Positions 29,140 to 38,101 of a DNA stretch of 64,000 bases are shown in pieces. The stretch is from assembly GCA_009780825.1 (NCBI GenBank), contig WQZH01000005.1, positions 1 to 64,000 of the forward strand, in the 5' to 3' direction. The notes beneath the pieces were generated by a model. It had not been told where the DNA came from, made no database searches, and saw nothing but the letters and a program-made list of their open reading frames with translations. Positions within the stretch are counted from its first letter, which is position 1. The number at the start of each line of letters is the position of its first letter. The stretch is from Desulfobulbus sp. (GTDB lineage Bacteria > Desulfobacterota > Desulfobulbia > Desulfobulbales > Desulfobulbaceae). The translations under genes and the position numbers were made by a program.

Positions 29140-29936
29140 GCAAGGCAGACACGGTATTCCCGGAGGCAGAACCCGCCGCCATTCGTTTTGCAGCGGTGAG
29201 CAAGTCGTTTGGCGAACGGGCGCGACGCCATCTTGTTCTTAATAAAGTGAGCTTTTCGGTGCCCAAGGGCAAGACCACGGTTATTGCCGGCGGGAGTGGA
29301 CAGGGCAAAAGCGTGATCCTCAAGCTGATTCTCGGCTTGCTCAAACCAGATTCCGGGCAGGTGTTGGTTGGCGGGCAGGATATTGTCGCCATGGGATACA
29401 GGGCGTTGCAGGAGGTTCGCATGTTGTTTGGCGTCCTCTTTCAAGGGGCGGCACTGTTTGATTCGTTGACCGTCTTTGAAAATATCGCCTTGCCCTTGCG
29501 GGAAAGAACAAAATTTTCCAACGAAGAGATACGGCGGCAGGTCGCCGCCACCCTCGATCAACTCGAACTCACTGGTCACGAGGAAAAGTTTCCGGCGCAA
29601 CTCAGCGGCGGCATGAAAAAACGGGTCGGACTGGCGCGGGCATTGCAGCTAGCCCCGAAGATCGTGTTGTTTGATGAGCCCACGACCGGCCTGGACCCGG
29701 TCATGACCAAGGAGATCTACGAACTTTTTAGCCAAACCCAGCAACGATTGGGGTATACTGCGGTGATTGTCAGCCATGACATTCCCCAGATATTTACTCT
29801 TGCCGATCAAATTATTTTGTTGAATAAGGGGGAGCTGGACGTGTTTACTGAGGCTTCCCAGATACCCTATTCTACTCAACCCAACATCCGCGAGTTCGCT
29901 CGACAGGTCATGGGACTGGAAGCCAGGGGGGAATAA
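29136..29936 (+). CDS. mlaF: MlaF family phospholipid ABC transporter ATPase
   Basis: The product is 266 residues. Walker A is GGSGQGKS, the ABC signature LSGGMKKRVGLARA, Walker B IVLFDEPTTGLDP, and the H-loop VSHD. It powers lipid transfer through MlaE. The start overlaps mlaE (ATGA) and the stop is 11 bases before mlaD. Confidence 0.95.
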   Translation: MSKADTVFPEAEPAAIRFAAVSKSFGERARRHLVLNKVSFSVPKGKTTVIAGGSGQGKSVILKLILGLLKPDSGQVLVGGQDIVAMGYRALQEVRMLFGVLFQGAALFDSLTVFENIALPLRERTKFSNEEIRRQVAATLDQLELTGHEEKFPAQLSGGMKKRVGLARALQLAPKIVLFDEPTTGLDPVMTKEIYELFSQTQQRLGYTAVIVSHDIPQIFTLADQIILLNKGELDVFTEASQIPYSTQPNIREFARQVMGLEARGE

Positions 29937-29947
29937 GGAGGAAGAAT

Positions 29948-30397
29948 ATGGGCAATTCCCGTGTGGAAATAGTGGTTGGCTTGTTTTTGATTTGCGGTTT
30001 TCTCGCCTTGGGCTGGCTGGCCCTACGGTTGGGCGATATCCCTTGGATAACTGAATCGCAGTCCTATACGATCAATGCGGAATTCAACAATATTGCAGGC
30101 GTCAAGGTAGGCGCCGACGTGCAAATCGCCGGCGTGGTGGTGGGCAAAGCCCGCCGGATCTCGCTGAACGAAGGCAAGCAGGCGGTGGTCGTCATGCAGA
30201 TTGATCACTCCATTGCCATCCCGGTTGACTCCGTGGCTTCTGTTAAATCACAAGGAATCATCGGCGATAAATATATCCAGATCACCCTTGGAGGTGATAA
30301 CACGCCCTATAAACCTGGAGACACCATTGTTGACACCGAGTCGTCCGTTGACCTGGAATCTCTGATCTCGAAGTTCGCCTTCGGGCAGGTGAAGTAG
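29948..30397 (+). CDS. mlaD: MlaD family MCE-domain lipid-binding protein
   Basis: The product is 149 residues. One N-terminal membrane helix (about 8-27) anchors a single MCE domain: INAEFNNIAGVKVGADVQIAGVVVGKA, and a KSQGIIGDKYIQITLG segment. It forms the periplasmic hexameric ring over MlaE. A strong AAGGAGGAAG ribosome binding site precedes ATG 29948. Similar in size to small single-MCE proteins. Confidence 0.95.
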   Translation: MGNSRVEIVVGLFLICGFLALGWLALRLGDIPWITESQSYTINAEFNNIAGVKVGADVQIAGVVVGKARRISLNEGKQAVVVMQIDHSIAIPVDSVASVKSQGIIGDKYIQITLGGDNTPYKPGDTIVDTESSVDLESLISKFAFGQVK

Positions 30398-30399
30398 CC

Positions 30400-31215
30400 A
30401 TGGCGCACCGCTTGCATTGCCTGGCAAGGCGACTTGGTCATTTTTACCTGCTGCCCATGGTGGCAACAATGGCATTTTTCTGGGGCAGCGCCGCCGCTGC
30501 GGACCTCTTTGATAACGTGCGAGCTGAACAGGCGGTCGGCACCGTTGATTTTCTCAGTGATGAAAGCTATGAGCATCCAACGGCCGACGTGAAGGTTGCC
30601 GATCCCATCGAGCCCTTTAACAGGGCGATGTTCGCTGTGAACGACAAGTTCTACATTTGGTTGCTGGAGCCGGTGGCCACGGGATACAGCAAGATTCTGC
30701 CTGGCGGTCTCCGGACATGTATCGGCAATTTCTTTTATAATCTCGGCGAACCAGTCCGGTCGGCCAACAGCCTCTTGCAGGGAAGATTCCGTGATGCTGG
30801 CCGGACCTTGGGCCGTTTTGTCATCAACAGTATCTGCGGTGTGCTCGGCTTGGCCGATGCTGCCGGAAAGGATTTTAAAATCGCACCGGTCTACGCCAGT
30901 TTTGGCCAGACGCTGTCGGTTTGGGGGATAGGGGACGGTTTTTACCTGGTTGTCCCCTTGCTCGGGCCCTCGACCCTGCGAGATTTTTCCGGTACCTTGG
31001 TTGATGGTGTCGCTACGACCACCTACGCGCCATGGAGCGACGACACCATCACCACCATCACCGTGCAAGGGATCCGGACAGTCAACCGCGCTTCCCTGCA
31101 TATCGGCGAGTACGAGGAGATTAAATCCTTGACCTTTGATGCGTATGTGGCGTTCCGTAACGGGTACTATCAGATACGCAGCAAGCAGTACGATCATTCC
31201 AATTCTACAAAGTGA
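30400..31215 (+). CDS. mlaA: MlaA/VacJ family outer-membrane lipid asymmetry protein
   Basis: The product is 271 residues. The VacJ pattern is clear: DPIEPFNRAMFAVND, PGGLRTCIGNFFYNLGEPVRSANSLLQG, GLADAAGKDF, ASFGQTLSVWGIGDGFYLVVPLLGPSTLRD. It removes misplaced phospholipid from the outer leaflet. E. coli MlaA is a lipoprotein, but here the signal peptide ends in an AAA-AD site with no cysteine, so it is not a classical lipoprotein. It begins two bases after mlaD. Confidence 0.9.
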   Translation: MAHRLHCLARRLGHFYLLPMVATMAFFWGSAAAADLFDNVRAEQAVGTVDFLSDESYEHPTADVKVADPIEPFNRAMFAVNDKFYIWLLEPVATGYSKILPGGLRTCIGNFFYNLGEPVRSANSLLQGRFRDAGRTLGRFVINSICGVLGLADAAGKDFKIAPVYASFGQTLSVWGIGDGFYLVVPLLGPSTLRDFSGTLVDGVATTTYAPWSDDTITTITVQGIRTVNRASLHIGEYEEIKSLTFDAYVAFRNGYYQIRSKQYDHSNSTK

Positions 31216-31266
31216 ACGCTTTTTTCAACGAATCAACATGCCCACTCGCTGGATGTATGGTGCAGT

Positions 31267-31902
31267 ATGCAACGTAATCATTTTCTGACCCCGTTTCTTT
31301 ATGCCGCCCTCATGTTCTCGCTGGTTGTCCTGAACAGCCATACGGGTGTTGCGGCACCGCCTGATCCCACCGAGCAGCTCCGCCCATTCCTTGACAAGGT
31401 GACGACGACTCTCGCAGATCCCAAATTGAAGAAGATGACCAGGCAGGAACAGAGCGACCGGATGATCAGCGTGATCCGGGAGCGGTTTGACTTCCGTGAG
31501 ATGAGCAAGCGGGTGGTCGGCCGGCAGTGGCAAAGCCTTTCGGACAAGGAGCAGGATGAGTTCGAGCACCTGTTCACCCGGCTGTTGCAGTATGCCTATG
31601 TCGGTAAGATTGATGAGTATTCCGGCCAGCAGATCCAGTTCACCCAGCAAAGGGTCAAGGGAGATCGCGCGGAAGTGCAAACCCTGCTGGTCGACAAGAA
31701 TAAATCTATCCCCATCTCCTACATCGCGTTGCTGCGGAATGATCAGTGGATGATCTATGATGTTGTGGCGGAAGGCGTGAGCCTGGTCCGCAACTATATG
31801 GAGCAGTTCAATGAGATTCTGCGCAAAGATGGCTACCCCGGCCTTGTCAAGCAGCTCAAAGAGAAGGTTGCCGGCCTGGAGAAAAACCTCACCAAGAGTT
31901 GA
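31267..31902 (+). CDS. mlaC: MlaC family periplasmic phospholipid-binding protein
   Basis: The product is 211 residues with a signal peptide ending near GVAA. It carries the MlaC/Ttg2D pattern: RFDFREMSKRVVGRQWQSLSDKEQDEFEHLFTRLLQYAYVGKI, and WMIYDVVAEGVSLVRNYMEQFNEILRKDGY. It shuttles phospholipid between MlaA and MlaD. It closes the operon; no mlaB (STAS protein) is present. Confidence 0.93.
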   Translation: MQRNHFLTPFLYAALMFSLVVLNSHTGVAAPPDPTEQLRPFLDKVTTTLADPKLKKMTRQEQSDRMISVIRERFDFREMSKRVVGRQWQSLSDKEQDEFEHLFTRLLQYAYVGKIDEYSGQQIQFTQQRVKGDRAEVQTLLVDKNKSIPISYIALLRNDQWMIYDVVAEGVSLVRNYMEQFNEILRKDGYPGLVKQLKEKVAGLEKNLTKS

Positions 31903-32038
31903 TCGACACCTTGCCTGTGGCCGGGCTCCCTTCGTTTCATTGCCTGTGCCCTCTGCCGGCCCGCTGTATTGCATCTTCAGCGAGCAGGGGCGAGGGTACT
32001 GATCCCCCTGTCTCAACACCGTTGGGTTTTCTTTTTAC

Positions 32039-32067
32039 TTGGCGAATAATATTTTTTTCTGTATAAT
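32039..32067 (+). promoter_or_regulatory. Sigma70-like promoter for the yceD-rpmF-fab operon
   Basis: TTGGCG (32039-32044), 17 bases, then a perfect TATAAT (32062-32067), about 45 bases upstream of yceD. It lies in an AT-rich dip between mlaC and yceD. Confidence 0.6.
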
Positions 32068-32080
32068 TCTCTCTTTGCCC

Positions 32081-32095
32081 CCAGTTAAAAACTGG
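32081..32095 (+). promoter_or_regulatory. Short palindrome at the likely transcript start
   Basis: CCAGTTAAAAACTGG is a perfect five-base-arm inverted repeat located about 14 bases after the -10 box. It could be an operator or a 5' stem that stabilises the mRNA. Confidence 0.4.
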
Positions 32096-32111
32096 AGATG
32101 GTTGACGAGGC

Positions 32112-32636
32112 ATGTTGGCGATGCTGGTCCGGTTCAGTGAAATATCTCCCCATGGCAGTCAGTACGACATCCGGAAAATCGAAGGACTTGATGATTTGCC
32201 CGGTTTGGTCGTCGGCGACCTGCTTGAAGCTCGTTGCTCCCTCATGCGGAAAGGCGAGACCAAGGTGGAGTTGCAGGGGCGGCTGAAAAGCGCCTTGATT
32301 CTGGATTGCGACCGCTGTCTTGCGTCGTATCAGCAGGAAGTGGATGTTGCCTTGCAGATGCTGTTTGAAGTTGCAACCGACGCTGCCTGGCAAGTAAAAG
32401 ACCTGGAATACAGGATACCCGATCTGGATACAATCATCTTGGATGAACCCGTTATTGATCTTGATGATGTCATCCGGCAGCAATTGTATCTTGCGCTTCC
32501 CATGAAAAGCCTTTGTTCGCCCCAATGCAAAGGCATCTGTTCCAGATGCGGAGCGAACCGCAACCTGGTGCTATGCGGATGCGCCGATAACTACGAGAAC
32601 TCGCCGTTCGCAGCTCTCGCCCAATTGAAAAGATAG
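32112..32636 (+). CDS. yceD: YceD/DUF177 family protein
   Basis: The product is up to 174 residues. DUF177 proteins are linked to 23S rRNA accumulation and nearly always precede rpmF, as here. The conserved CDRCL near the middle and CSPQCKGICSRCGANRN near the C-terminus are the family cysteine motifs. The start is ATG 32112 or ATG 32121; GAGG upstream suits the second slightly better by spacing. Confidence 0.88.
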   Translation: MLAMLVRFSEISPHGSQYDIRKIEGLDDLPGLVVGDLLEARCSLMRKGETKVELQGRLKSALILDCDRCLASYQQEVDVALQMLFEVATDAAWQVKDLEYRIPDLDTIILDEPVIDLDDVIRQQLYLALPMKSLCSPQCKGICSRCGANRNLVLCGCADNYENSPFAALAQLKR

Positions 32637-32715
32637 CGACAGATGTCCAGGGAACGCCCGTTTTTACGAGGAAAACAGGTGTGCAGGTATGTTGCTGGAC
32701 CAATGGAGGAATACA

Positions 32716-32898
32716 ATGGCTTTACCGAAACGTAGACATTCCCATTCCCGGACCAGGTTGCGGCGGTCGCATGACGCCTTGACCAAGCCAAGCGTCGGAC
32801 AGTGCCCTAAGTGCGGAGAACCCAAAATGCGCCATCAACTGTGCGGTGGCTGCGGTACGTATAAGGGACGAAGCGTCCTTAATCTCGAGGAAGATTAG
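32716..32898 (+). CDS. rpmF: 50S ribosomal protein L32
   Basis: The product is 60 residues. The start MALPKRRHSHSRT is the universal L32 N-terminus, followed by zinc-binding CPKCGEPK and CGGCGTYKGR. ATG 32716 follows GGAGGA. It sits in the conserved yceD-rpmF-plsX order. Confidence 0.97.
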   Translation: MALPKRRHSHSRTRLRRSHDALTKPSVGQCPKCGEPKMRHQLCGGCGTYKGRSVLNLEED

Positions 32899-32912
32899 CA
32901 GCAGGTCCCGCT

Positions 32913-33923
32913 GTGAGGATAGCCCTTGACGTCATGGGTGGCGACCGGGGACCTGAAATGGCGATCCAAGGTGCGCTTGCCGCGGTTCAGGAGAGAAACG
33001 ATCTCCATGTCATTTTGGTGGGCCCCCGCACCCTGCTGGAAGAACAAGTTGCCGGCCATTCGTCGGGGTGGCATGGACTGCGGGAACGGATAACTGTCCA
33101 GCACGCCCCGGAAGTCATCACCATGGACGATTCGCCGGTTGAAGCGGTCCGCAAGAAGAAAGAAGCGACCGTCATGGTTGGCTTTGATCTCGTCAAAAAC
33201 GGCGAAGCGGATGCCTTGGTATCCGCCGGCAATTCCGGTGCCACCATGGCGGCGGCGATCAAAAAACTTGGCCGGCTTCCCGGGATTTCCCGACCAGGCA
33301 TTGCCGGGTTTTTTCCAACAGTGAAAAAACCGGTGATGCTGATGGATATAGGGGCCAATGTCGACTGCCGGCCCCAGCATCTTTATCAATTTGCCGTCAT
33401 GGCTTCATCCTGCACGCGCCTGTTGCTCAATTACGACCATCCTCGTATCGGATTGTTGAGCATTGGTGCGGAAACCAGCAAAGGCAACGCCCTGGTCAAG
33501 GAAACCCATTGTTTGCTCAAACAGGGTCCATTCAATTTCATCGGCAATGTCGAAGGCCGCGATGTGTACAAGGGTGATGTCGATGTGGTTGTTTGTGACG
33601 GGTTTGTCGGCAATATTTCCTTGAAAATCAGCGAAGGGTTGGCCGAGGCGGCCATGCAGATGATTAAACAGGAAATCATGAAGACCTGGCGCGCCAAAGT
33701 CGGATATCTCTTGATCCGCGAAGCTTTGGCCGGATTCAAAAAGCAGGTGGATTATGCCGAATACGGCGGCGCCCCGCTTTTGGGCATCGATGGAACAGGC
33801 ATTATCTGCCACGGCGCCTCCAATGCCATTGCCATCCGCAATGCCATCGAAGTTGCCGCCAACATGGTGCGTAACCGGGTCAACGAGGCCATTGTGCATG
33901 CCCTTGGCGAATACACTGCCTGA
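32913..33923 (+). CDS. plsX: Phosphate acyltransferase PlsX
   Basis: The product is 336 residues with a GTG start at 32913. PlsX converts acyl-ACP to acyl-phosphate for phospholipid synthesis. The family start RIALDVMGGDRGP, the SAGNSGATMAAA loop, VCDGFVGN and GAPLLGIDG are all present. It lies between rpmF and fabH in the usual order. Confidence 0.95.
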   Translation: MRIALDVMGGDRGPEMAIQGALAAVQERNDLHVILVGPRTLLEEQVAGHSSGWHGLRERITVQHAPEVITMDDSPVEAVRKKKEATVMVGFDLVKNGEADALVSAGNSGATMAAAIKKLGRLPGISRPGIAGFFPTVKKPVMLMDIGANVDCRPQHLYQFAVMASSCTRLLLNYDHPRIGLLSIGAETSKGNALVKETHCLLKQGPFNFIGNVEGRDVYKGDVDVVVCDGFVGNISLKISEGLAEAAMQMIKQEIMKTWRAKVGYLLIREALAGFKKQVDYAEYGGAPLLGIDGTGIICHGASNAIAIRNAIEVAANMVRNRVNEAIVHALGEYTA

Positions 33924-33936
33924 TCAGATGGATCGC

Positions 33937-34914
33937 ATGGCAAAAGCCGTTATTCTTGGCACAGGATCCTGTCTCCCGGTGAGAACGGTCTCCAACGCCG
34001 ACCTGGAACGGATGGTCGATACCTCCGACGAATGGATCGCCACGCGTACCGGAATTCGTCAGCGGAGAATTGCCGGCGCCGGTGAACAGAACTATCAATT
34101 GGCGACCAAGGCCGCTCGCCGGGCTCTGGCGATGGCTGATATCAGCCCGGAAGAGTTGGAATTGATCGTGGTCGCGACTATTTCGCCGCACATGCTCATG
34201 CCATCGACTGCCTGCTTCGTGCAGGCCGAATTAGGTGCGGCCAACGCCTTTGCCTACGATATCAGCGCCGCCTGCGCGGGATTTACGTATGGGCTGGATC
34301 TGGCAAGGAACTACATTCAAAACCGCCCGGACATGAAGATTCTGTTGATCGGATCGGAAACGCTTTCCGCCCGGGTTAACTGGGAAGACCGGAATACCTG
34401 CGTGTTGTTCGGAGACGGTGCGGGAGCGGTGGTCGTTTCCGGAGCCACCGACGGGAGAGGGGTGTTCGGCAGCAATCTGCGTTCCGACGGCACATTGGGG
34501 AACCTGCTCAGCATGGACAGTCCGGAAAGCTGCAATCCAGACCTGCGGCGTGAAGAATGGCACGGGGCGTTCATCCGGATGAGCGGCGGCGATGTTTTCA
34601 AACATGCCGTGCGGTTGATGGAAGATTCGGTGACTACCCTTTTGCGGCGACACAACCTCACCATCGACGATATTGACTTGCTGATTCCCCATCAGGCCAA
34701 TATCCGTATCCTCAACAACCTGCGCGAACGACTGGGGATCGCTGAAGAGCGGGTATTCATCAATCTCAGTCAGTATGGCAACACCTCGGCGGCCAGTGTT
34801 CCCATTGCCTTGGATGAAGCCTGCAGGCAGGGACGGATGGCCCGTGGGGATATCGTGCTGTTCTGTACCTTTGGCGGTGGCCTCACCTGGGGTTCATTGC
34901 TCATGCGTTGGTAA
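33937..34914 (+). CDS. fabH: 3-oxoacyl-ACP synthase III
   Basis: The product is 325 residues. FabH condenses an acyl-CoA primer with malonyl-ACP to start fatty-acid synthesis. Catalytic Cys113 is in ISAACAGF, the histidine in PHQANIRI and the asparagine in YGNTSAAS. I chose ATG 33937 because it gives the usual family N-terminus; an in-frame ATG nine bases upstream is equally possible. The next gene is an acyl-CoA dehydrogenase, not fabD. Confidence 0.95.
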   Translation: MAKAVILGTGSCLPVRTVSNADLERMVDTSDEWIATRTGIRQRRIAGAGEQNYQLATKAARRALAMADISPEELELIVVATISPHMLMPSTACFVQAELGAANAFAYDISAACAGFTYGLDLARNYIQNRPDMKILLIGSETLSARVNWEDRNTCVLFGDGAGAVVVSGATDGRGVFGSNLRSDGTLGNLLSMDSPESCNPDLRREEWHGAFIRMSGGDVFKHAVRLMEDSVTTLLRRHNLTIDDIDLLIPHQANIRILNNLRERLGIAEERVFINLSQYGNTSAASVPIALDEACRQGRMARGDIVLFCTFGGGLTWGSLLMRW

Positions 34915-34932
34915 GAATGAAGGAGAGCATTT

Positions 34933-36081
34933 GTGGATTATTTTTTTACTGAACAACAACAGATGATCATCGATACTGCCCGGGAAATAACCAATGAGAA
35001 GATTATTCCTGTACGGGCAGAACTTGACGAAAAAAATCAGTTTCCCCGTGAAATTCTTCAGGATATCGCCAAGGCTGATCTGTTTAGCATTTTTATCCCC
35101 GAGGAGTATGGCGGTTTGGGCGGCGGCTGTTTTGAAGTCGTGCTGGCCCTGGAAGAGCTGGCTCGGGGCTGTGTGGGGGTGGCCACCAGTTTCGCCGCCA
35201 GTGCCTTGGGCATCTTCCCGGTGCTGCTTGCCGGCAGTGAGGAGCAAAAGCAAAAATACCTGCCGGAGATCGCCAGCGGCACCCGTTGGGCCGCCTTTGG
35301 ATTAACCGAGGCCAGTGCAGGGAGCGACGCCTCCGGCATCCGGACCATTGCCGTGGAAGACGGAGATTCCTGGGTGTTGAACGGAACCAAACAGTGGATT
35401 ACCAACGGTGGCGAATCACAGATTTATGCCATCGTCGCTTTGACCGACCCAAGCAAAGGGCCGCGGGGCGCCTCCATTTTCGTGGTCGAAGACGGGGATC
35501 CCGGCTTTTCCTATGGCAAGAAGGAAGACAAGATGGGGATCCGTTCCTCCTCTACGCGGGAATTGATCATGAAGGATTGCCGAATCCCCAAGGACAGATT
35601 GGTTGGCCGGCGGGGGACAGGGTTCATTACCGTCATGAAGACACTCGACATGTCCCGGCCCGGCATCGCTTCTCTGGGGATCGGGTTGGCGCAGGCCGCC
35701 TTGGATGAGGCAGTCACCTACGCCAAGCAGCGCGTCCAGTTCGACAAACCGATCATTTCCTTCCAGGCCGTGCAGCATATGCTGGCCGACATGGCTATCC
35801 AGCTTGAAGCCGGCCGGGCCTTGGTCTATGCCGCTGCCAAGCACATTGACAATCACCCCAAGGACATGTCCAAAGTTTCTTCCATGTGCAAGGTTTTTGC
35901 CACGGATATGGCCATGAAAGTGACCACCGATGCCGTTCAGGTTTTGGGCGGTTCCGGCTACATGAAGGAATATCCGGTGGAAAAGATGATGCGCGACGCC
36001 AAGATTTTGCAGATCTATGAAGGCACGAATCAGATCCAGCGCAATGTCGTCGGCCAGGAACTGAACAAAGAATACTCCTGA
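34933..36081 (+). CDS. Acyl-CoA dehydrogenase
   Basis: The product is 382 residues with a GTG start at 34933 after AGGAGAG. It is an FAD-dependent short-chain acyl-CoA/butyryl-CoA dehydrogenase type enzyme: GLTEASAGSDASG, WITNGG, RSSSTRELIMKDCRIPKDRLVG, and the catalytic base E363 in YEGTNQI. Etf genes follow within 12 bases, so EtfAB is its electron partner. Its position inside the fab operon is unusual: it may oxidise acyl-CoA, or run as an enoyl reductase during chain elongation. Confidence 0.93.
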   Translation: MDYFFTEQQQMIIDTAREITNEKIIPVRAELDEKNQFPREILQDIAKADLFSIFIPEEYGGLGGGCFEVVLALEELARGCVGVATSFAASALGIFPVLLAGSEEQKQKYLPEIASGTRWAAFGLTEASAGSDASGIRTIAVEDGDSWVLNGTKQWITNGGESQIYAIVALTDPSKGPRGASIFVVEDGDPGFSYGKKEDKMGIRSSSTRELIMKDCRIPKDRLVGRRGTGFITVMKTLDMSRPGIASLGIGLAQAALDEAVTYAKQRVQFDKPIISFQAVQHMLADMAIQLEAGRALVYAAAKHIDNHPKDMSKVSSMCKVFATDMAMKVTTDAVQVLGGSGYMKEYPVEKMMRDAKILQIYEGTNQIQRNVVGQELNKEYS

Positions 36082-36092
36082 ACGATTGATCG

Positions 36093-36875
36093 ATGATGAA
36101 GATACTTGTCTGTGTCAAACAGGTTCCGGATGCCAAGGATGTCCGGCTCGACCCGAAGACCAACACGCTGGCGCGGGAAGGGGTGGAATCGATCATGAAT
36201 CCTTATGATCGCCATGCCTTGGAAGAGGCGGTGGCGATCAAGGAGAGCCAGGGCGGAACGGTTACCGTGGTGACCATGGGGCCACCCCAGGCCGAGACGG
36301 TACTCCGTGAGTCCATCGCCTGCGGTGCCGATGAGGGCGTGTTGATTTCGGACCGTGCCTTTGCCGGCGCCGATACCTGGGCCACATCCTATACTTTGGC
36401 CAGGGCCGTGGAGACCTTGGGCGGCTTTGATCTGATCGTATGCGGCAAACAGGCCATTGATGGCGATACCGCCCAGGTCGGGCCTGGTTTGGCTTGCCGT
36501 CTGCGGGTGCCGTATGCGGCCTGTGTGCAGAAAACCCGTCAGGTATCCGCCCAAGCCATCGAGGTTGAACGGATGATGGACGACGGATATGATGTCCTCC
36601 GCTTGCCGTTGCCGGCCCTGCTGACTGTGGTCAAGGATATCAATGAACCGAGGGTGGCCTCCCTCAAAGGCAAGATGAGGGCGAAGCAGGCAAAGATCCG
36701 GCAGTTGTCTGCCGCAGACATCGGCGCAGACCCGCAATGTATTGGGTTGACCGGATCGCCGACCAAGGTTGTGCGGGTGTTCTCGCCGGAACCCCGCGGC
36801 GATCGCACGATCTTTTCCGGCAGTGTCGACGAACAGGTTGATCAGCTGGTGGCCTGTCTCAAGGCGCTTATCTAG
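36093..36875 (+). CDS. etfB: Electron transfer flavoprotein beta subunit
   Basis: The product is 260 residues. The N-terminal KILVCVKQVPD and a TMGPPQAETVLRESIACGADEG block fit EtfB. Residues 123-131, DGDTAQVGP, match the form I recall from ETFs of anaerobes, including electron-bifurcating ones, rather than the DDDxNQTG form of respiratory ETFs. It carries electrons between the upstream dehydrogenase and EtfA. ATG 36093 is followed at once by another ATG. Confidence 0.93.
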   Translation: MMKILVCVKQVPDAKDVRLDPKTNTLAREGVESIMNPYDRHALEEAVAIKESQGGTVTVVTMGPPQAETVLRESIACGADEGVLISDRAFAGADTWATSYTLARAVETLGGFDLIVCGKQAIDGDTAQVGPGLACRLRVPYAACVQKTRQVSAQAIEVERMMDDGYDVLRLPLPALLTVVKDINEPRVASLKGKMRAKQAKIRQLSAADIGADPQCIGLTGSPTKVVRVFSPEPRGDRTIFSGSVDEQVDQLVACLKALI

Positions 36876-36910
36876 GCGCAGATCGTTTTCTTTTTCCACC
36901 GGAGAGGTTC

Positions 36911-38101
36911 ATGCTGATCATTGACAGCGACAAATGCACCGCCTGCGGCGTTTGCGAGAGCAGTTGCGCCTTTGGGGCCATCAGCGTCCGGGGCGATTGC
37001 GCCGTGGCCAGCGATTCGTGTACGCTCTGCGGCGCGTGCGTGGAGAATTGCCCGGAACATGCCCTGCGGATTGCAACCGTTGAAAAACAACTTCAGGCTG
37101 ATCTGAGCGAATATGCAGGGGTCATGGTTTTTGTCGAGTATCGTCACGGCAAGATCGCGCCGGTCAGCTATGAACTCTTGGGTATTGGCCGCAAACTCGC
37201 GGACCAGCGCGGGGTGGGCCTCAGCGCTGTCCTGCCCGGCGGTTCGGTGGGTACGCTGGTCCAAAGTTTGATCGTTGCCGGTGCCGATGTCGTGCTCCTT
37301 GCCGAACATCCCATGTTGGAGCAATTTCGCGAGGATCTCTATGCCTCCATACTGGAGATGGTCATTCGGGAGCGCAGGCCGGAGGTGGTGCTGGCCGGCG
37401 CCACCTCCATCGGCCGTTCGGTGATTCCGTACGTGGCTACCGCCATTGGCGCCGGTCTGACGGCCGACTGCACACGCCTGGAAATCCGCAAAGAGGATGG
37501 CATGCTGTTGCAGACCCGGCCAGCTTTTGGCGGCAACATCATGGCCACCATCGAATGCCCGCAGACCCGGCCGCAGATGGCCACGGTCCGCCCTAAAGTC
37601 ATGGCTCCTGCCGAACCCGATGCTTCCCGCTCAGGAGAAGTGATTCGGATACAGATTCCCCCGGAACTTCTGCAATCCAACATCGACGTGATCGAGACGG
37701 TGGTCAATACCGAGGACCACGTCAACATTCAGGAATTCGAAACCCTGGTTGCCGGCGGGCGCGGGTTGGATTCAGCCAAGGGATTCGCATTGATCCGGGA
37801 GTTGGCCGCCGAGTTGGGCGGGGCTGTGGCCGCGTCCAGGGCCGCGGTCGACGCCGGTTGGATTCCATATCCGCATCAGGTAGGTCAAACCGGCAAGACA
37901 GTCAGCCCGAAATTGTACATCGCCTGCGGTATTTCAGGAGCGGTGCAGCACGCGGTGGGCATGCAATCAGCCGAAATTGTGGTTGCCATCAACCGCGACA
38001 AGGATGCGCCTATCTTTGACCTGGCCACTTATGGCGTGGTTGGCGACCTGTATGAAGTGGTGCCTCGTTTGATACAACGTTTACAGGAGAGCAGGGGATG
38101 A
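36911..38101 (+). CDS. etfA: Electron transfer flavoprotein alpha subunit with N-terminal ferredoxin domain
   Basis: The product is 396 residues. The first 55 residues are a 2[4Fe-4S] ferredoxin with Cys 9, 12, 15, 19 and 37, 40, 43, 47. The EtfA part follows, with a C-terminal FAD domain (GRGLDSAKGF, QVGQTGKTVSPKLYIACGISGAVQH, INRDKDAPIF). The built-in ferredoxin suggests electrons can move to or from a ferredoxin pool. GGAGAGG precedes ATG 36911; it overlaps fabG by four bases. Confidence 0.95.
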   Translation: MLIIDSDKCTACGVCESSCAFGAISVRGDCAVASDSCTLCGACVENCPEHALRIATVEKQLQADLSEYAGVMVFVEYRHGKIAPVSYELLGIGRKLADQRGVGLSAVLPGGSVGTLVQSLIVAGADVVLLAEHPMLEQFREDLYASILEMVIRERRPEVVLAGATSIGRSVIPYVATAIGAGLTADCTRLEIRKEDGMLLQTRPAFGGNIMATIECPQTRPQMATVRPKVMAPAEPDASRSGEVIRIQIPPELLQSNIDVIETVVNTEDHVNIQEFETLVAGGRGLDSAKGFALIRELAAELGGAVAASRAAVDAGWIPYPHQVGQTGKTVSPKLYIACGISGAVQHAVGMQSAEIVVAINRDKDAPIFDLATYGVVGDLYEVVPRLIQRLQESRG

